From an uncultured Clostridia bacterium (GTDB lineage: Bacteria > Bacillota > Clostridia > Monoglobales > Monoglobaceae), in the NCBI GenBank assembly GCA_934463175.1, contig CAKSIW010000069.1, forward strand, positions 1 through 13,050: a stretch of DNA of 13,050 nt, given 5' to 3'. The notes below the pieces were generated by a model. It worked only from the letters and a program-made list of their open reading frames with translations, had not been told where the DNA came from and ran no database searches. Shown one piece after another: positions 1 to 7,630 of the stretch. Each line of letters begins with the position of its first letter. The stretch's first letter is position 1. The position numbers were made by a program, and so were the translations under genes.

Positions 1-76
1 CAATCAGTTTCGTTGAAATGTGCGTGCGTTTCAGCACAGCAAAGCCGCTGACTGCGGCTTTAATCTGTGCGGCGTC
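1..76. repeat. Palindromic intergenic repeat, module P (left copy)
   Basis: This stretch is nearly identical to the reverse complement of 11766-11842, with only a few substitutions and one small indel over about 76 bases. It contains an internal dyad with AAGCCGC and GCGGCTT arms (loop TGACT) nested inside GCACAG and CTGTGC arms. It is probably cut by the window edge, because the other copy continues into a second, larger palindrome. No coding frame is credible here. It looks like a dispersed MITE- or REP-like element; no transposase gene is present in the window. Confidence 0.8.
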
Positions 77-130
77 AAAAATTCTTTGTTCGAGCAAAGC
101 AATTCCGACACATGACCAATTACGGCGCGC
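74..130 (+). repeat. Dispersed repeat, module B (left copy)
   Basis: The segment starting GTCAAAAAT and ending GGCGCG aligns in direct orientation with 11862-11916 and in inverted orientation with 12974-13035. Shared landmarks are GTCAAAAAT, ATCCGACA or TTCCGACA, ATGACCAAT and the terminal GGCGCG. This copy is more diverged and a few bases longer than the 11862 copy. Module B follows module P at both left and right sites, but here P is inverted relative to B when compared with the right-hand site. Confidence 0.65.
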
Positions 131-270
131 AGGGGGAATGGGGGCTGCGCCCCCATAAAAAAGGGTGTGGGAGAATCCCCCACAAAAGAGTTTAGGGAAC
201 AGCGTTCCTCATAAAGAGAGATTTTGGAAATTCCCCATAAAAAAGAGGTTGCGGAGGCAACGCCTCCGCA
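124..270. repeat. Tandem array of small hairpins, period about 28-30 bp
   Basis: Five dyads follow one another with centres near 147, 175, 202, 230 and 260. The arms are TGGGGGC/GCCCCCA (139-145/149-155), TGTGGG/CCCACA (166-171/179-184), GGGAAC/GTTCCT (195-200/204-209), a weak one near 226-236, and GCGGAGGC/GCCTCCGC (251-258/262-269). The dyads differ in sequence, but most linkers resemble ATAAAAAAGAG. The first unit (124-164) matches the reverse complement of 11598-11638 over 41 bases. The arms change together while the linker is kept, which suggests selection for structure, perhaps in RNA. Confidence 0.65.
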
Positions 271-276
271 TTTTTT
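251..276. terminator. Likely bidirectional intrinsic terminator
   Basis: The perfect 8-bp stem GCGGAGGC/GCCTCCGC with a 3-base loop (251-269) is followed by ATTTTTT on the plus strand. Read on the minus strand, it comes just after the LOG-family stop codon at 275-277 and is followed, after a short AACC gap, by CTCTTTTTT. It therefore can end the minus-strand LOG transcript and also block plus-strand read-through. The minus-strand U-tract is slightly displaced, so strength in that direction is less certain. Confidence 0.7.
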
Positions 277-850
277 ATATATGCTTCATATTCTTTATAT
301 CAATTTCCTGTTCCTTATATCCTTCAATATAATTAAGAACCGCAGAAGGATCTTCAAAAAACTCATAAAGCCTGAGGGTGTTGCCCTTCATAAATCCGCC
401 GTCTGCCGACTTTTTCATAAGCTCGGTTATTATATCATAATATCCCAGCGTGTTCAGAACAGCAATTGCCTTTCGGTGACGGTTCAGCTGTTTCAGCGTC
501 AGAACCTCAAAAAACTCCTCAAACGTTCCGATTCCGCCCGGTGTCATTATGAACGCATCAGAGCTGTCCTCCATAATCTGCTTTCTTTCGCGCATTGTAT
601 CGGTGTATATAAATTCAGTGCATTTGTCATATAACACACCGTCAACCTTGAAAAATCTCGGCGAAACTCCGATTATATGTCCGCCGCCGCGCGTCATTCC
701 GCGTGCCGCCGCACCCATAAGTCCGTGTGCTCCGCCGCCGTAAACCAAAGTATGTCCGCGCCGCGCCATTTCCTCGCCCAGACGCTCCCCCGCTTCTATG
801 TACCTTTTATCAATCTCGTTGCTTGAAGCACCGTATACGCATATTTTCAT
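275..850 (-). CDS. LOG-family nucleotide phosphoribohydrolase (TIGR00730)
   Basis: A 191-residue cytosolic Rossmann-type protein. The family signature is clear: an N-terminal strand with YGASS (6-10), YGGG (37-40), an MRERK segment with conserved Arg (86-90) and the catalytic PGGxGTxxE motif as PGGIGTFEE (104-112). Family members hydrolyse nucleoside 5'-monophosphates such as AMP or cytokinin ribotides to base plus ribose 5-phosphate; in bacteria the true substrate is often unknown. Length is typical. The ATG at 850 is supported by AAAGGAG eight bases upstream and by a consensus promoter at 899-927. It is a single-gene unit ending at the 251-276 hairpin. Older annotation may call it 'lysine decarboxylase-like', which is not supported by the motifs. 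Confidence 0.9.
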   Translation of the reverse strand: MKICVYGASSNEIDKRYIEAGERLGEEMARRGHTLVYGGGAHGLMGAAARGMTRGGGHIIGVSPRFFKVDGVLYDKCTEFIYTDTMRERKQIMEDSSDAFIMTPGGIGTFEEFFEVLTLKQLNRHRKAIAVLNTLGYYDIITELMKKSADGGFMKGNTLRLYEFFEDPSAVLNYIEGYKEQEIDIKNMKHI

Positions 851-898
851 AAAGCCCGCTCCTTTCCGTTTTACAGTCTGATATTGCCTGTGCTTATA

Positions 899-927
899 AT
901 TATATTATAATTTCCGAAAATTATCAA
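899..927 (-). promoter_or_regulatory. Sigma-A-type promoter for the LOG gene
   Basis: On the minus strand TTGATA (922-927) is followed by a 17-bp spacer and a perfect TATAAT (899-904). Transcription would start near 892, giving a leader of about 40 bases before the ATG at 850. Confidence 0.75.
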
Positions 928-934
928 TACAATT

Positions 935-2389
935 TTAAAAATATTTTTTTTCGGACAGCACGCGCAGAACCTCTTTAATGAAATCAAAAACGCGCTTTGC
1001 GGAGCTTATGCTTATTCTTTCTTTTGTTGTGTGTATGTCAAAAATATTCGGTCCGAATGAAATGCAGTCGAGAATATTTCCTGTATGTGCGGAAAATATT
1101 CCGCATTCAAGTCCTGCATGAATTGCGCTCACTGTCGGCTCCTTTCCGAACATTCGGCGGTATTCCGCGCCGCACAGCGCGGAAATTTCGGAATTTTTGT
1201 TCGGTTCCCACGGCGGATATGCACCGCAGACATGCACCGACCCACCGAGAGCCTCACACAATGCCGATGTCTTGTCAGCGCAATCCTCAAGCTCAAATGA
1301 CGACATGCTCCGATGGGATATGTGGAGCTGAAGGCTCTCCTCACAGCACACTGCAATTGCAAGGTTTGCGGAGGTCTGAACAAAGCCTTCAATGTCACGG
1401 CTCATTGAAATGACCCCGTTCTGATTCAGACGCAGAAGCAGCAGTGCAGATGACAGCGATTCGCTTGAAAATACGCGGAATTTGCCGCTTTCTCCTTCCG
1501 AAAAGCATATTTCAAGCTTCGGATCGGTTGCGGAAAACTCACATCTGAGCTTTTCACCAAGCCTTTCCGCCGCGTCCTTCACCTCATCAATTTTTTCGGG
1601 GCATACAGCCGCGGAAAAAACTGCCGACACGGGAATTGCATTATCCTTTGTACCGCCGCAAAATTCAATGAGCCTCAAATCAAAATCACGGCAGAGAAAC
1701 CGCAGAATCCGCGCGGCGGCAGTAATGGCATTTGCTCTGCCGCAGCCGATTTCCACCCCCGAATGACCGCCCGAAAGACCGCTCACCGAAACCTCAAAGC
1801 TCTGTCCCGAAAAATTCTCCCTTTCAATCGGAAGAGTCTGCACATCGGTTTTTCCTCCCGCACAGCCGACCGTGAAAATGCCCTCGTCCTCAGAATCGAG
1901 ATTAAGCACCGTTCTTCCCTTCAGCTTTGAAAAGTCAAGACCGAGCGCACCCGTCATTCCCGTTTCCTCATCACTTGTGAAAACCGCTTCAAGAGGGGGG
2001 TGCGGAATGTCATCGTCCGCAAGAATTGCAAGGGCATATGCAACCGCAATTCCGTCATCGCCGCCGAGCGTTGTTCCCCTTGCATAAAGGAAATCACCGT
2101 CACGGCATAAATCAAGTCCGTCATGCTCAAAGTCAATCGCGCAGTCCGCGTCCTTTTCGCACACCATGTCAAGATGTCCCTGAATAATCACAGGCGGTGC
2201 ACCCTCACAGCCATCGGACGCTTCCTTATATATAATAATGTTGTTATATTCATCTCTGACACATTCCAGCCCGTGCGCCTCCGCAAAGCTCACGCAGTAT
2301 CCGCAGATTTCATCGGTGTTTCCCGAACCGTGCGGAATTTGGGATATTTCGGCGAAATATTTCAGAACCGTATTCTCAAAGCTGTTCAT
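935..2389 (-). CDS. pepD: Aminoacyl-histidine dipeptidase PepD (peptidase family M20)
   Basis: A 484-residue cytosolic di-zinc peptidase that splits dipeptides such as Xaa-His. It carries the M20 metal and catalytic motifs in order: GHLDMV (71-76), the bridging Asp in TTLGGDDGIA (106-115), TSDEETGMTGA (138-148) with the catalytic/metal Glu pair, LNLDSEDEG (162-170), and C-terminal HAGLECG and DIHTTKE. Length matches the family. The frame is open for 12 more codons to 2425, but the ATG at 2389 is preferred. GAGGG lies eight bases upstream of it, it begins with the family-like N-terminus, and the presumed transcription start is near 2428. The gene is divergent from the methionine gamma-lyase-like gene and is likely a nutritional peptidase. 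Confidence 0.93.
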   Translation of the reverse strand: MNSFENTVLKYFAEISQIPHGSGNTDEICGYCVSFAEAHGLECVRDEYNNIIIYKEASDGCEGAPPVIIQGHLDMVCEKDADCAIDFEHDGLDLCRDGDFLYARGTTLGGDDGIAVAYALAILADDDIPHPPLEAVFTSDEETGMTGALGLDFSKLKGRTVLNLDSEDEGIFTVGCAGGKTDVQTLPIERENFSGQSFEVSVSGLSGGHSGVEIGCGRANAITAAARILRFLCRDFDLRLIEFCGGTKDNAIPVSAVFSAAVCPEKIDEVKDAAERLGEKLRCEFSATDPKLEICFSEGESGKFRVFSSESLSSALLLLRLNQNGVISMSRDIEGFVQTSANLAIAVCCEESLQLHISHRSMSSFELEDCADKTSALCEALGGSVHVCGAYPPWEPNKNSEISALCGAEYRRMFGKEPTVSAIHAGLECGIFSAHTGNILDCISFGPNIFDIHTTKERISISSAKRVFDFIKEVLRVLSEKKYF

Positions 2390-2407
2390 CACGCATTCCC
2401 TCTTTTC

Positions 2408-2443
2408 TGCCGCATTGTGCGGCATGTTTTCTTCATTGTACCA
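2408..2443 (-). promoter_or_regulatory. Possible pepD promoter and leader hairpin
   Basis: On the minus strand TGG-TACAAT (2435-2443) resembles an extended -10 element; the -35 match is poor. The transcript would begin near 2428 and would carry a small GCCGCA/TGCGGC hairpin (about 2409-2423) just ahead of the ribosome site for the 2389 start. Confidence 0.4.
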
Positions 2444-2472
2444 CAGCGGTGCTAAAAAATCCAGTGTTTTAC

Positions 2473-2501
2473 TTGACTTAATGTGTCGGATTTAGTATAA
2501 T
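2473..2501 (+). promoter_or_regulatory. Sigma-A-type promoter for the methionine gamma-lyase-like gene
   Basis: TTGACT (2473-2478), a 17-bp spacer and a perfect TATAAT (2496-2501) give a start near 2508, about 30 bases before the ATG at 2538. A second TATAAT at 2509-2514 lacks a partner -35. The promoter lies back to back with pepD. Confidence 0.8.
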
Positions 2502-2537
2502 GAACAGGTATAATATTGACGGATAGGAAGGATATAC

Positions 2538-3833
2538 ATGACGACGGAAAAAAATATTTACAGGGAAATCGGAATTTGCGATGAGGTTTTTGAGTTCGGC
2601 GAAAAGATTTTGTCGGGACTTCACGACCGATTTGAAGGTATTGACAAAATTGCGGAGGAAAACCAGGTCAAGGTTATCGCCGCAATGCAGAAAAACCGTG
2701 TTGATGCCGCATGCTTTGCGGAATCCACGGGATATGGATATGATGATGTCGGACGCGACAGGCTGGAGAGGGTCTATGCAGACTGCTTCGGCACGGAGGA
2801 CGCCCTGGTCCGTCCGCAGATTACATGCGGAACGCACGCTCTGGCTCTTGCGCTGAGTGCCAACCTCAGACCGGGAGATGAGCTTTTGTCTCCTGTCGGA
2901 AAGCCGTATGACACTTTGGAGGGAGTCATCGGAATACGTCCCGAAACAGGCTCTCTTGCGGAGTATGGTGTGAAATACCGTCAGGTTGATCTGCTCCCCG
3001 ACGGAGGCTTTGACTATGACGGAATCCGCAGTGCAATCAGCGAAAAGACAAAGCTTGTCACAATTCAGAGGTCAAAGGGCTATCAGACGAGAGAAACCTT
3101 TTCGGTTGAAAAAATTGCGGGGCTGATTAAATTCATTAAGGAAATCAAGCCCGACGCGGTGTGCATGGTTGACAACTGCTACGGCGAATTTACCGAGACC
3201 CTCGAGCCTTCAAATTTCGGTGCGGATATGATTGTCGGCTCTCTGATTAAAAATGCGGGCGGCGGTCTTGCGCCCTCCGGAGGATATATATGCGGAACGC
3301 GCAAATGCATTGAAAACTGTGCTTGCAGACTGACGGCTCCCGGTCTCGGAAAAGAGGTCGGGACAAATATGGGAATGCTGCGTTCGCTGTTTCAGGGACT
3401 TTTCCTTGCTCCGACAGTGGTTTCGGGTGCGGTCAAGGGTGCGGTTTTTGCCGCAAATGCATATGAAAAACTCGGCTTCCGCGTTGTTCCGAACGGAAGT
3501 GAAACACGGCACGATATAATCCAGGCGGTTGAGCTTGGCAGTGCCGAAAGAGTTGTTGCATTCTGCCGCGGCATTCAGGCGGCAGCTCCCGTTGACAGCT
3601 ACGTCAAGCCTGTTCCCGGGGATATGCCCGGCTATGAATCACAGGTTGTTATGGCGGCAGGCGCATTCGTTCAGGGCTCGTCAATCGAGCTGAGCGCGGA
3701 CGCTCCGATCCGTCCTCCGTATGCGGTCTATTTCCAGGGCGGAATCACGTGGTATCATGCAAAGCTCGGAATCCTGATGTCGGTTCAGAAGCTTCTGGAG
3801 GAGGGCTTGATTGATCCTGAAAAACTGAAATAA
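2538..3833 (+). CDS. Methionine gamma-lyase family PLP enzyme (PF06838, 'aluminium resistance' / YnbB type)
   Basis: A 431-residue fold-type I PLP enzyme. Diagnostic segments are the phosphate/PLP region SPVGKPYDTLEGVIG (118-132), VDNCYGEF (211-218) holding the Asp that binds the pyridine nitrogen, and GSLIKNAGGGLAP (234-246) with Lys238 as the expected Schiff-base lysine. Length and order match PF06838, a family related to cystathionine and methionine gamma-lyases. The true reaction is poorly defined: C-S lyase action on methionine or a related sulfur amino acid is likely, and the aluminium-resistance name is historical. Start: AGGAAGGA (2525-2532) lies five bases before the ATG. It is followed after 90 bases by a DMT transporter that might move its substrate or product; that link is inference. 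Confidence 0.9.
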   Translation: MTTEKNIYREIGICDEVFEFGEKILSGLHDRFEGIDKIAEENQVKVIAAMQKNRVDAACFAESTGYGYDDVGRDRLERVYADCFGTEDALVRPQITCGTHALALALSANLRPGDELLSPVGKPYDTLEGVIGIRPETGSLAEYGVKYRQVDLLPDGGFDYDGIRSAISEKTKLVTIQRSKGYQTRETFSVEKIAGLIKFIKEIKPDAVCMVDNCYGEFTETLEPSNFGADMIVGSLIKNAGGGLAPSGGYICGTRKCIENCACRLTAPGLGKEVGTNMGMLRSLFQGLFLAPTVVSGAVKGAVFAANAYEKLGFRVVPNGSETRHDIIQAVELGSAERVVAFCRGIQAAAPVDSYVKPVPGDMPGYESQVVMAAGAFVQGSSIELSADAPIRPPYAVYFQGGITWYHAKLGILMSVQKLLEEGLIDPEKLK

Positions 3834-3923
3834 GACTTTGAGAATTTAAAGGCGGCGGCATAAACCGCCCCTGCAATTATTTCTTTGTCTGCAAATAACT
3901 TTTAAATTAAGGAGAAACTTTAA

Positions 3924-4835
3924 ATGTGGCTGATTTTCACACTGATTGTTATGCTGTGCTGGGGCGCGGCGGATTTATTCTATAAAAAAGGCTCAGACGA
4001 GAACGATTCTCTGAGTCATCTGAAAATTGTTGTTATGGTCGGCTTTGTCATGGGTGTTCACGGCTTGGTTTATATGCTTGTTAAGGGAATATCCTTCAGC
4101 ATAACCGACACAATAAAATATATGCCCGTTTCGGCGTGCTATATTCTGTCAATGGCACTCGGCTATTTCGGGCTTCGCTATATTGAGCTGTCGGTGTCCT
4201 CGCCTGTTCAGAATTCATCGGGCGCGGTTGTCTCGATTCTCTGTGTCATTTTTCTCAGGCACATTCCTGACACTCTTGAAATCATCGGCGTTCTGCTTGT
4301 CACCGCAGGTCTTGTCTGGATGGGAATTGAGGAAAAAAGGGTGTCCGACCTTGAAATGAAAAAGGCAGGCATTGTTCCCGAGAAGAAATATACGGTCGGT
4401 CTCGGCGCGTTCATGTTTCCCATTCTCTATTGCCTGATTGACGGTCTCGGAACCTTCGCCGACGCGCTCTATCTGAACGAGTCCGCTCCGATTCTTTCCG
4501 AGGACAGCGCACTTTTGGCATATGAATTTACATTTTTCGTTTGCGGAGTGATTGCACTTCTCTACATAACGCTTGTGAAGAAGGAAAAATTCGTTATCCG
4601 CGAACAGAAGGACAGGCTGCTCGCCGCCGTTTTTGAAACCGCGGGACAGTTTGCATATGTTTTCATAATCGGCGGAAACGCATTTGTCGCAGCTCCGATG
4701 GTTGCGTCATACTGCGTTGTCTCGGTCATTCTGTCCGCAATATTTTTGAAGGAAAAGCTGAGTCTGAGACAATATCTCATTATTGCGGTGGTTGTTCTGG
4801 GTATTGCGGCTCTGGCAATTTCGGAGGGGCTTTAA
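3924..4835 (+). CDS. EamA/DMT-superfamily membrane transporter
   Basis: A 303-residue integral membrane protein with about ten hydrophobic helices in two halves. The first half runs from the N-terminus (WLIFTLIVMLCWGAADLFYKK) to about residue 135, then comes a charged cytosolic linker (about 137-158, EEKRVSDLEMKK). The second half begins at GLGAFMFPILYCLIDGLG. The WGAADLF start and the AAPMVASYCVVSVILSAIFLKEKLS-like C-terminal half, ending in a last helix, are typical of the drug/metabolite exporter superfamily. The substrate cannot be read from sequence. AAGGAG (3909-3914) precedes the ATG by nine bases. It lies 90 bases after the PLP enzyme with no convincing terminator or promoter between, so co-transcription is plausible. 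Confidence 0.85.
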   Translation: MWLIFTLIVMLCWGAADLFYKKGSDENDSLSHLKIVVMVGFVMGVHGLVYMLVKGISFSITDTIKYMPVSACYILSMALGYFGLRYIELSVSSPVQNSSGAVVSILCVIFLRHIPDTLEIIGVLLVTAGLVWMGIEEKRVSDLEMKKAGIVPEKKYTVGLGAFMFPILYCLIDGLGTFADALYLNESAPILSEDSALLAYEFTFFVCGVIALLYITLVKKEKFVIREQKDRLLAAVFETAGQFAYVFIIGGNAFVAAPMVASYCVVSVILSAIFLKEKLSLRQYLIIAVVVLGIAALAISEGL

Positions 4836-4873
4836 AAATTTTTTGAATATTTGGAAAAATTTTTGATTTCCGC

Positions 4874-4902
4874 TTGACATATGAAAAAAAATGTTATATA
4901 AT
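4874..4902 (+). promoter_or_regulatory. Consensus sigma-A promoter of the glutamate synthase operon
   Basis: TTGACA (4874-4879), a 17-bp spacer and TATAAT (4897-4902) match the consensus perfectly. The transcript should start near A4909, only a few bases before the regulatory hairpin at 4912. A promoter this strong suggests control occurs afterwards, in the leader. Confidence 0.9.
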
Positions 4903-4908
4903 GCTTGT

Positions 4909-4960
4909 ACCGAACAAAGATGTTCATTGAAAGCCACGGCTTTCAGTGGGCATTTTTTTT
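4909..4960 (+). promoter_or_regulatory. ANTAR-type antitermination leader
   Basis: The first transcribed bases form a hairpin with arms GAAC (4912-4915) and GTTC (4922-4925) around the hexaloop AAAGAT (4916-4921). A at loop position 1 and G at position 4 are the conserved bases of ANTAR-protein RNA targets. The 3' arm is also the base of the terminator's 5' arm (4920-4935), so the two structures compete. Bound hairpin 1 would strip about six base pairs from the terminator base and move the U-run away from the stem. Usual ANTAR targets have two such hexaloops; I see only one clear case here, the upper terminator stem having a CACG or CCACGG loop instead. A gene for an ANTAR protein lies downstream at 9732. 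Confidence 0.7.
4920..4960 (+). terminator. Leader intrinsic terminator upstream of glutamate synthase
   Basis: A continuous stem of about 15 pairs (left arm 4920-4934, right arm 4939-4953, CACG tetraloop) includes three G-U pairs and runs straight into eight T residues (4953-4960). It lies between promoter and first gene, so it must be bypassed for expression. Confidence 0.88.
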
Positions 4961-4986
4961 GTATTCAGATTTAGGGAGGTTTTATC

Positions 4987-6084
4987 ATGTTAAAAGAAGG
5001 AGAAGTCAGGATTCCTGCCGGCTGCGCCATTTCGGGAATTTTTTCGCGAAGCGGCGAGAGAATCAACGGCAGCGAAATCGTAAAGTCAATATCAATCATG
5101 CATGACCGCTCAAACGGTCTCGGCGGCGGCTTTGCAGGCTACGGAATCTATCCGCAGTATGCAGACCACTATGCCTTTCACATTTTTTATGACAGCTCCC
5201 GCGCACGTGAGGCATGCGAACAGTTTCTCGACAAACACTTTGATATCATCAATCTTTCAAAAATTCCTGTCCGCAAAACAAAAAAAATAACAAACGAGCC
5301 GCTCATATGGCGCTATTTTGTGACTCCGCTGCCGACAAAGCTTCAGGACAGCCACCTTGACGAAAAGGAATTCACGTCTCAGAGCGTCATCAGAATCAAC
5401 ACTCAGATTGAGGGCGCATATGTTTTCTCTTGCGGAAAAAACATGGGGATTTTCAAGGCAGTCGGCTATCCCGAGGACGTCGGCTATTTCTACCGTCTTG
5501 AGGAATATGACGGCTATTGCTGGACAGCACACGGCAGATATCCGACCAACACCCCCGGCTGGTGGGGCGGTGCTCACCCGTTTGCAATGCTTGACTATTC
5601 AATCGTACATAACGGCGAAATTTCATCATATGACGCAAACAGACGGTTCATTGAAATGTTCGGATATAAATGCTCACTGCTCACCGATACGGAGGTTATA
5701 ACATATATCATAGACTATCTTGTCCGCAAGCAGGGACTGACCCTGAAGGAAATGTCGGAGGTCATTGCCGCTCCGTTCTGGTCAACAATCGAAAGAATGC
5801 CCAAGGAAGAAAAGGAACGGCTGACATACCTGCGGAATGTATACAGCAGTCTGCTGATTACGGGTCCTTTCTCGATTCTTCTCGGCTTTGAGGGCGGACT
5901 CATGGCTCTCAACGACCGCCTGAAGCTCCGCTCAATGGTAATCGGCGAAAAGGACGACCGCGTTTATGTTGCAAGCGAGGAATCCGCAATCAGGGTGGTT
6001 GAACCCGAGCTTGACCGTGTGTGGTCTCCCAAGGGCGGAGAAGCCGCAATCTTTACTTTGGACAGAGTCGGAGGTGACAAATAA
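4987..6084 (+). CDS. Glutamate synthase, glutaminase (class II amidotransferase) subunit, split type
   Basis: A 365-residue Ntn-hydrolase domain that releases ammonia from glutamine for glutamate synthesis. The nucleophile is expected to be Cys13 in the RIPAGCAISG context, so the first 12 residues should be removed as a propeptide, as in other GltB proteins. Other class II marks are visible: HGRYPTNTPGWWGGAHPF, HNGEIS, the following Asn and the DTEV motif. It is the separate N-terminal subunit of the archaeal-type glutamate synthase, which in most bacteria is fused to the FMN domain. AGGGAGG (4973-4979) precedes the ATG by seven bases. Its stop overlaps the next gene's start (TAATG). Expression depends on passing the leader terminator. 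Confidence 0.9.
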   Translation: MLKEGEVRIPAGCAISGIFSRSGERINGSEIVKSISIMHDRSNGLGGGFAGYGIYPQYADHYAFHIFYDSSRAREACEQFLDKHFDIINLSKIPVRKTKKITNEPLIWRYFVTPLPTKLQDSHLDEKEFTSQSVIRINTQIEGAYVFSCGKNMGIFKAVGYPEDVGYFYRLEEYDGYCWTAHGRYPTNTPGWWGGAHPFAMLDYSIVHNGEISSYDANRRFIEMFGYKCSLLTDTEVITYIIDYLVRKQGLTLKEMSEVIAAPFWSTIERMPKEEKERLTYLRNVYSSLLITGPFSILLGFEGGLMALNDRLKLRSMVIGEKDDRVYVASEESAIRVVEPELDRVWSPKGGEAAIFTLDRVGGDK

Positions 6085-7586
6085 TGAACGCAAACTATTT
6101 TTATCCCGAATATGAAATTGTCAGAAACCCCGTGCGCTGCACCAACTGTGGTATATGCGCCGCGGAATGCGCAAACGGAGTTCATCAAAAGAAAAACGGT
6201 GTTATGCTTGCAGACGATGCAAAATGCGTGAACTGTCACCGCTGTGTTGCGTTCTGTCCGACCCGTGCGCTGAAAATTGTCAAAAGCGGCAACACTCTGC
6301 GCGAGAATGCGGCGTGGCCGACATCATGCATAACCGAAATTTTCCGTCAGGCGGAAACGGGCGGAGTTTTGCTTTCGTCAATGGGTAATCCGCGTCCCCA
6401 GCCTCTTTACTGGGACAGGATTCTGATTAACGCGTCACAGGTCACAAATCCTTCAATTGACCCTCTCCGCGAACCGATGGAAACCAGAACCTTTCTCGGC
6501 CGCAAGCAGACCGAGATCAAGCGTGACGAAAACGGTCGCCTGATTCCGAATCTTTCACCGCAGCTGGAGCTTTCCGTGCCGATTATGTTCTCGGCAATGT
6601 CATACGGCTCAATCAGCAAAAATGCGCACGAAAGCCTTGCAAGAGCGGCAGAGCAGCTCGGCATATGCTATAACACGGGTGAGGGCGGACTTCACAAGGA
6701 TTTCTATAAATACGGCAAAAACACAATCGTTCAGGTTGCATCGGGCAGATTCGGCGTCCACAAGGACTATCTCGAAGCAGGCGCGGCAATTGAAATCAAA
6801 ATGGGTCAGGGTGCAAAGCCCGGTATCGGCGGTCATCTTCCGGGAGCTAAGATTGTTGCGGACGTATCCAAAACACGAATGATTCCCGAAGGCTCTGACG
6901 CAATTTCTCCTGCACCGCACCATGACATATATTCCATTGAAGATCTGCGCCAGCTTGTTGATTCGCTCAAGGAGGCAACGGAATATAAAAAGCCTATCAT
7001 TGTCAAAATTGCCGCAGTTCACAATGTTGCAGCAATTGCAAGCGGAATTGCGCGCAGCGGTGCGGACATAATCGCAATTGACGGCTACCGCGGAGGCACG
7101 GGAGCTGCACCCACCAGAATCCGCGACAACGTCGGAATCCCGATTGAGCTTGCTCTGGCAAGTGTGGATTCGAGACTGCGTGAAGAGGGAATCCGCGGCA
7201 ATGTTTCACTGATTGCGGGCGGAAGCATTCGCAGCAGTGCCGACATTGTCAAGGCAATTGCTCTCGGCGCGGACGCGGTGTATATCGCAAGTGCGGCACT
7301 CATTGCGCTGGGCTGTCACCTTTGCCGAAGCTGTCACACGGGAAAATGCAACTGGGGTATTGCAACGCAGAAGGAGGAGCTTGTCCGCCGTCTCAATCCC
7401 GACGAGGGCTGTGCAAGGCTTGTCAATCTCATCACCGCATGGGAGCATGAAATCAAGGAAATGATGGGCGGAATGGGTATTAACTCAATTGAAGCCCTGA
7501 AGGGAAACCGGCTCATGCTCCGCGGCGTGGGAATGACCGGGCGCGAGCTGGACATTCTCGGAATTAAACATGCAGGCGACGCTTAA
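6084..7586 (+). CDS. gltB: Glutamate synthase, ferredoxin/FMN-binding central subunit, split type
   Basis: A 500-residue catalytic subunit that reductively joins ammonia and 2-oxoglutarate to glutamate on FMN. An N-terminal two-cluster ferredoxin domain shows CxxCxxCxxxC twice (Cys19, 22, 25, 29 and Cys48, 51, 54, 58). The TIM-barrel FMN domain follows, with PIMFSAMSYGSIS, NTGEGG, KMGQGAKPGIGG, IAIDGYRGGTGAAPT and LIAGGSIRSSADIVKA. A further cysteine cluster, Cys411, 414, 417 and 422 before WGIATQ, sits where the 3Fe-4S site of GltB lies. The added ferredoxin domain suggests electrons come from ferredoxin or a separate reductase. GGAGGTGA (6070-6077) sits six bases before the ATG. No GltD is encoded in the window. 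Confidence 0.92.
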   Translation: MNANYFYPEYEIVRNPVRCTNCGICAAECANGVHQKKNGVMLADDAKCVNCHRCVAFCPTRALKIVKSGNTLRENAAWPTSCITEIFRQAETGGVLLSSMGNPRPQPLYWDRILINASQVTNPSIDPLREPMETRTFLGRKQTEIKRDENGRLIPNLSPQLELSVPIMFSAMSYGSISKNAHESLARAAEQLGICYNTGEGGLHKDFYKYGKNTIVQVASGRFGVHKDYLEAGAAIEIKMGQGAKPGIGGHLPGAKIVADVSKTRMIPEGSDAISPAPHHDIYSIEDLRQLVDSLKEATEYKKPIIVKIAAVHNVAAIASGIARSGADIIAIDGYRGGTGAAPTRIRDNVGIPIELALASVDSRLREEGIRGNVSLIAGGSIRSSADIVKAIALGADAVYIASAALIALGCHLCRSCHTGKCNWGIATQKEELVRRLNPDEGCARLVNLITAWEHEIKEMMGGMGINSIEALKGNRLMLRGVGMTGRELDILGIKHAGDA

Positions 7587-7630
7587 TTTATCTATATAAT
7601 ATATTTTAAAAAAAGAAAGGACTGGCAGCT

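Noticed and set aside
124..270. CRISPR array
   Set aside because: The period is about 28-30 bp in total, the shared part is only an A-rich linker, the variable parts are themselves hairpins, and there are no cas genes.
224..634. Plus-strand frame of 136 codons
   Set aside because: It is antisense to the LOG-family gene, which has clear motifs, promoter and ribosome site.
997..2455. Several frames of 70-138 codons inside pepD on both strands
   Set aside because: They are shadows of the well-supported dipeptidase gene and have no family features.
3834..3923. GGCGG/CCGCC dyad after the PLP enzyme as a terminator
   Set aside because: The stem is short and no T-run follows, so read-through into the transporter gene seems possible.
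7587..7630. Promoter for the GXGXG subunit (TATAAT-like run near 7594)
   Set aside because: No -35 element at a suitable distance; the AT-rich gap is better read as an intercistronic spacer.
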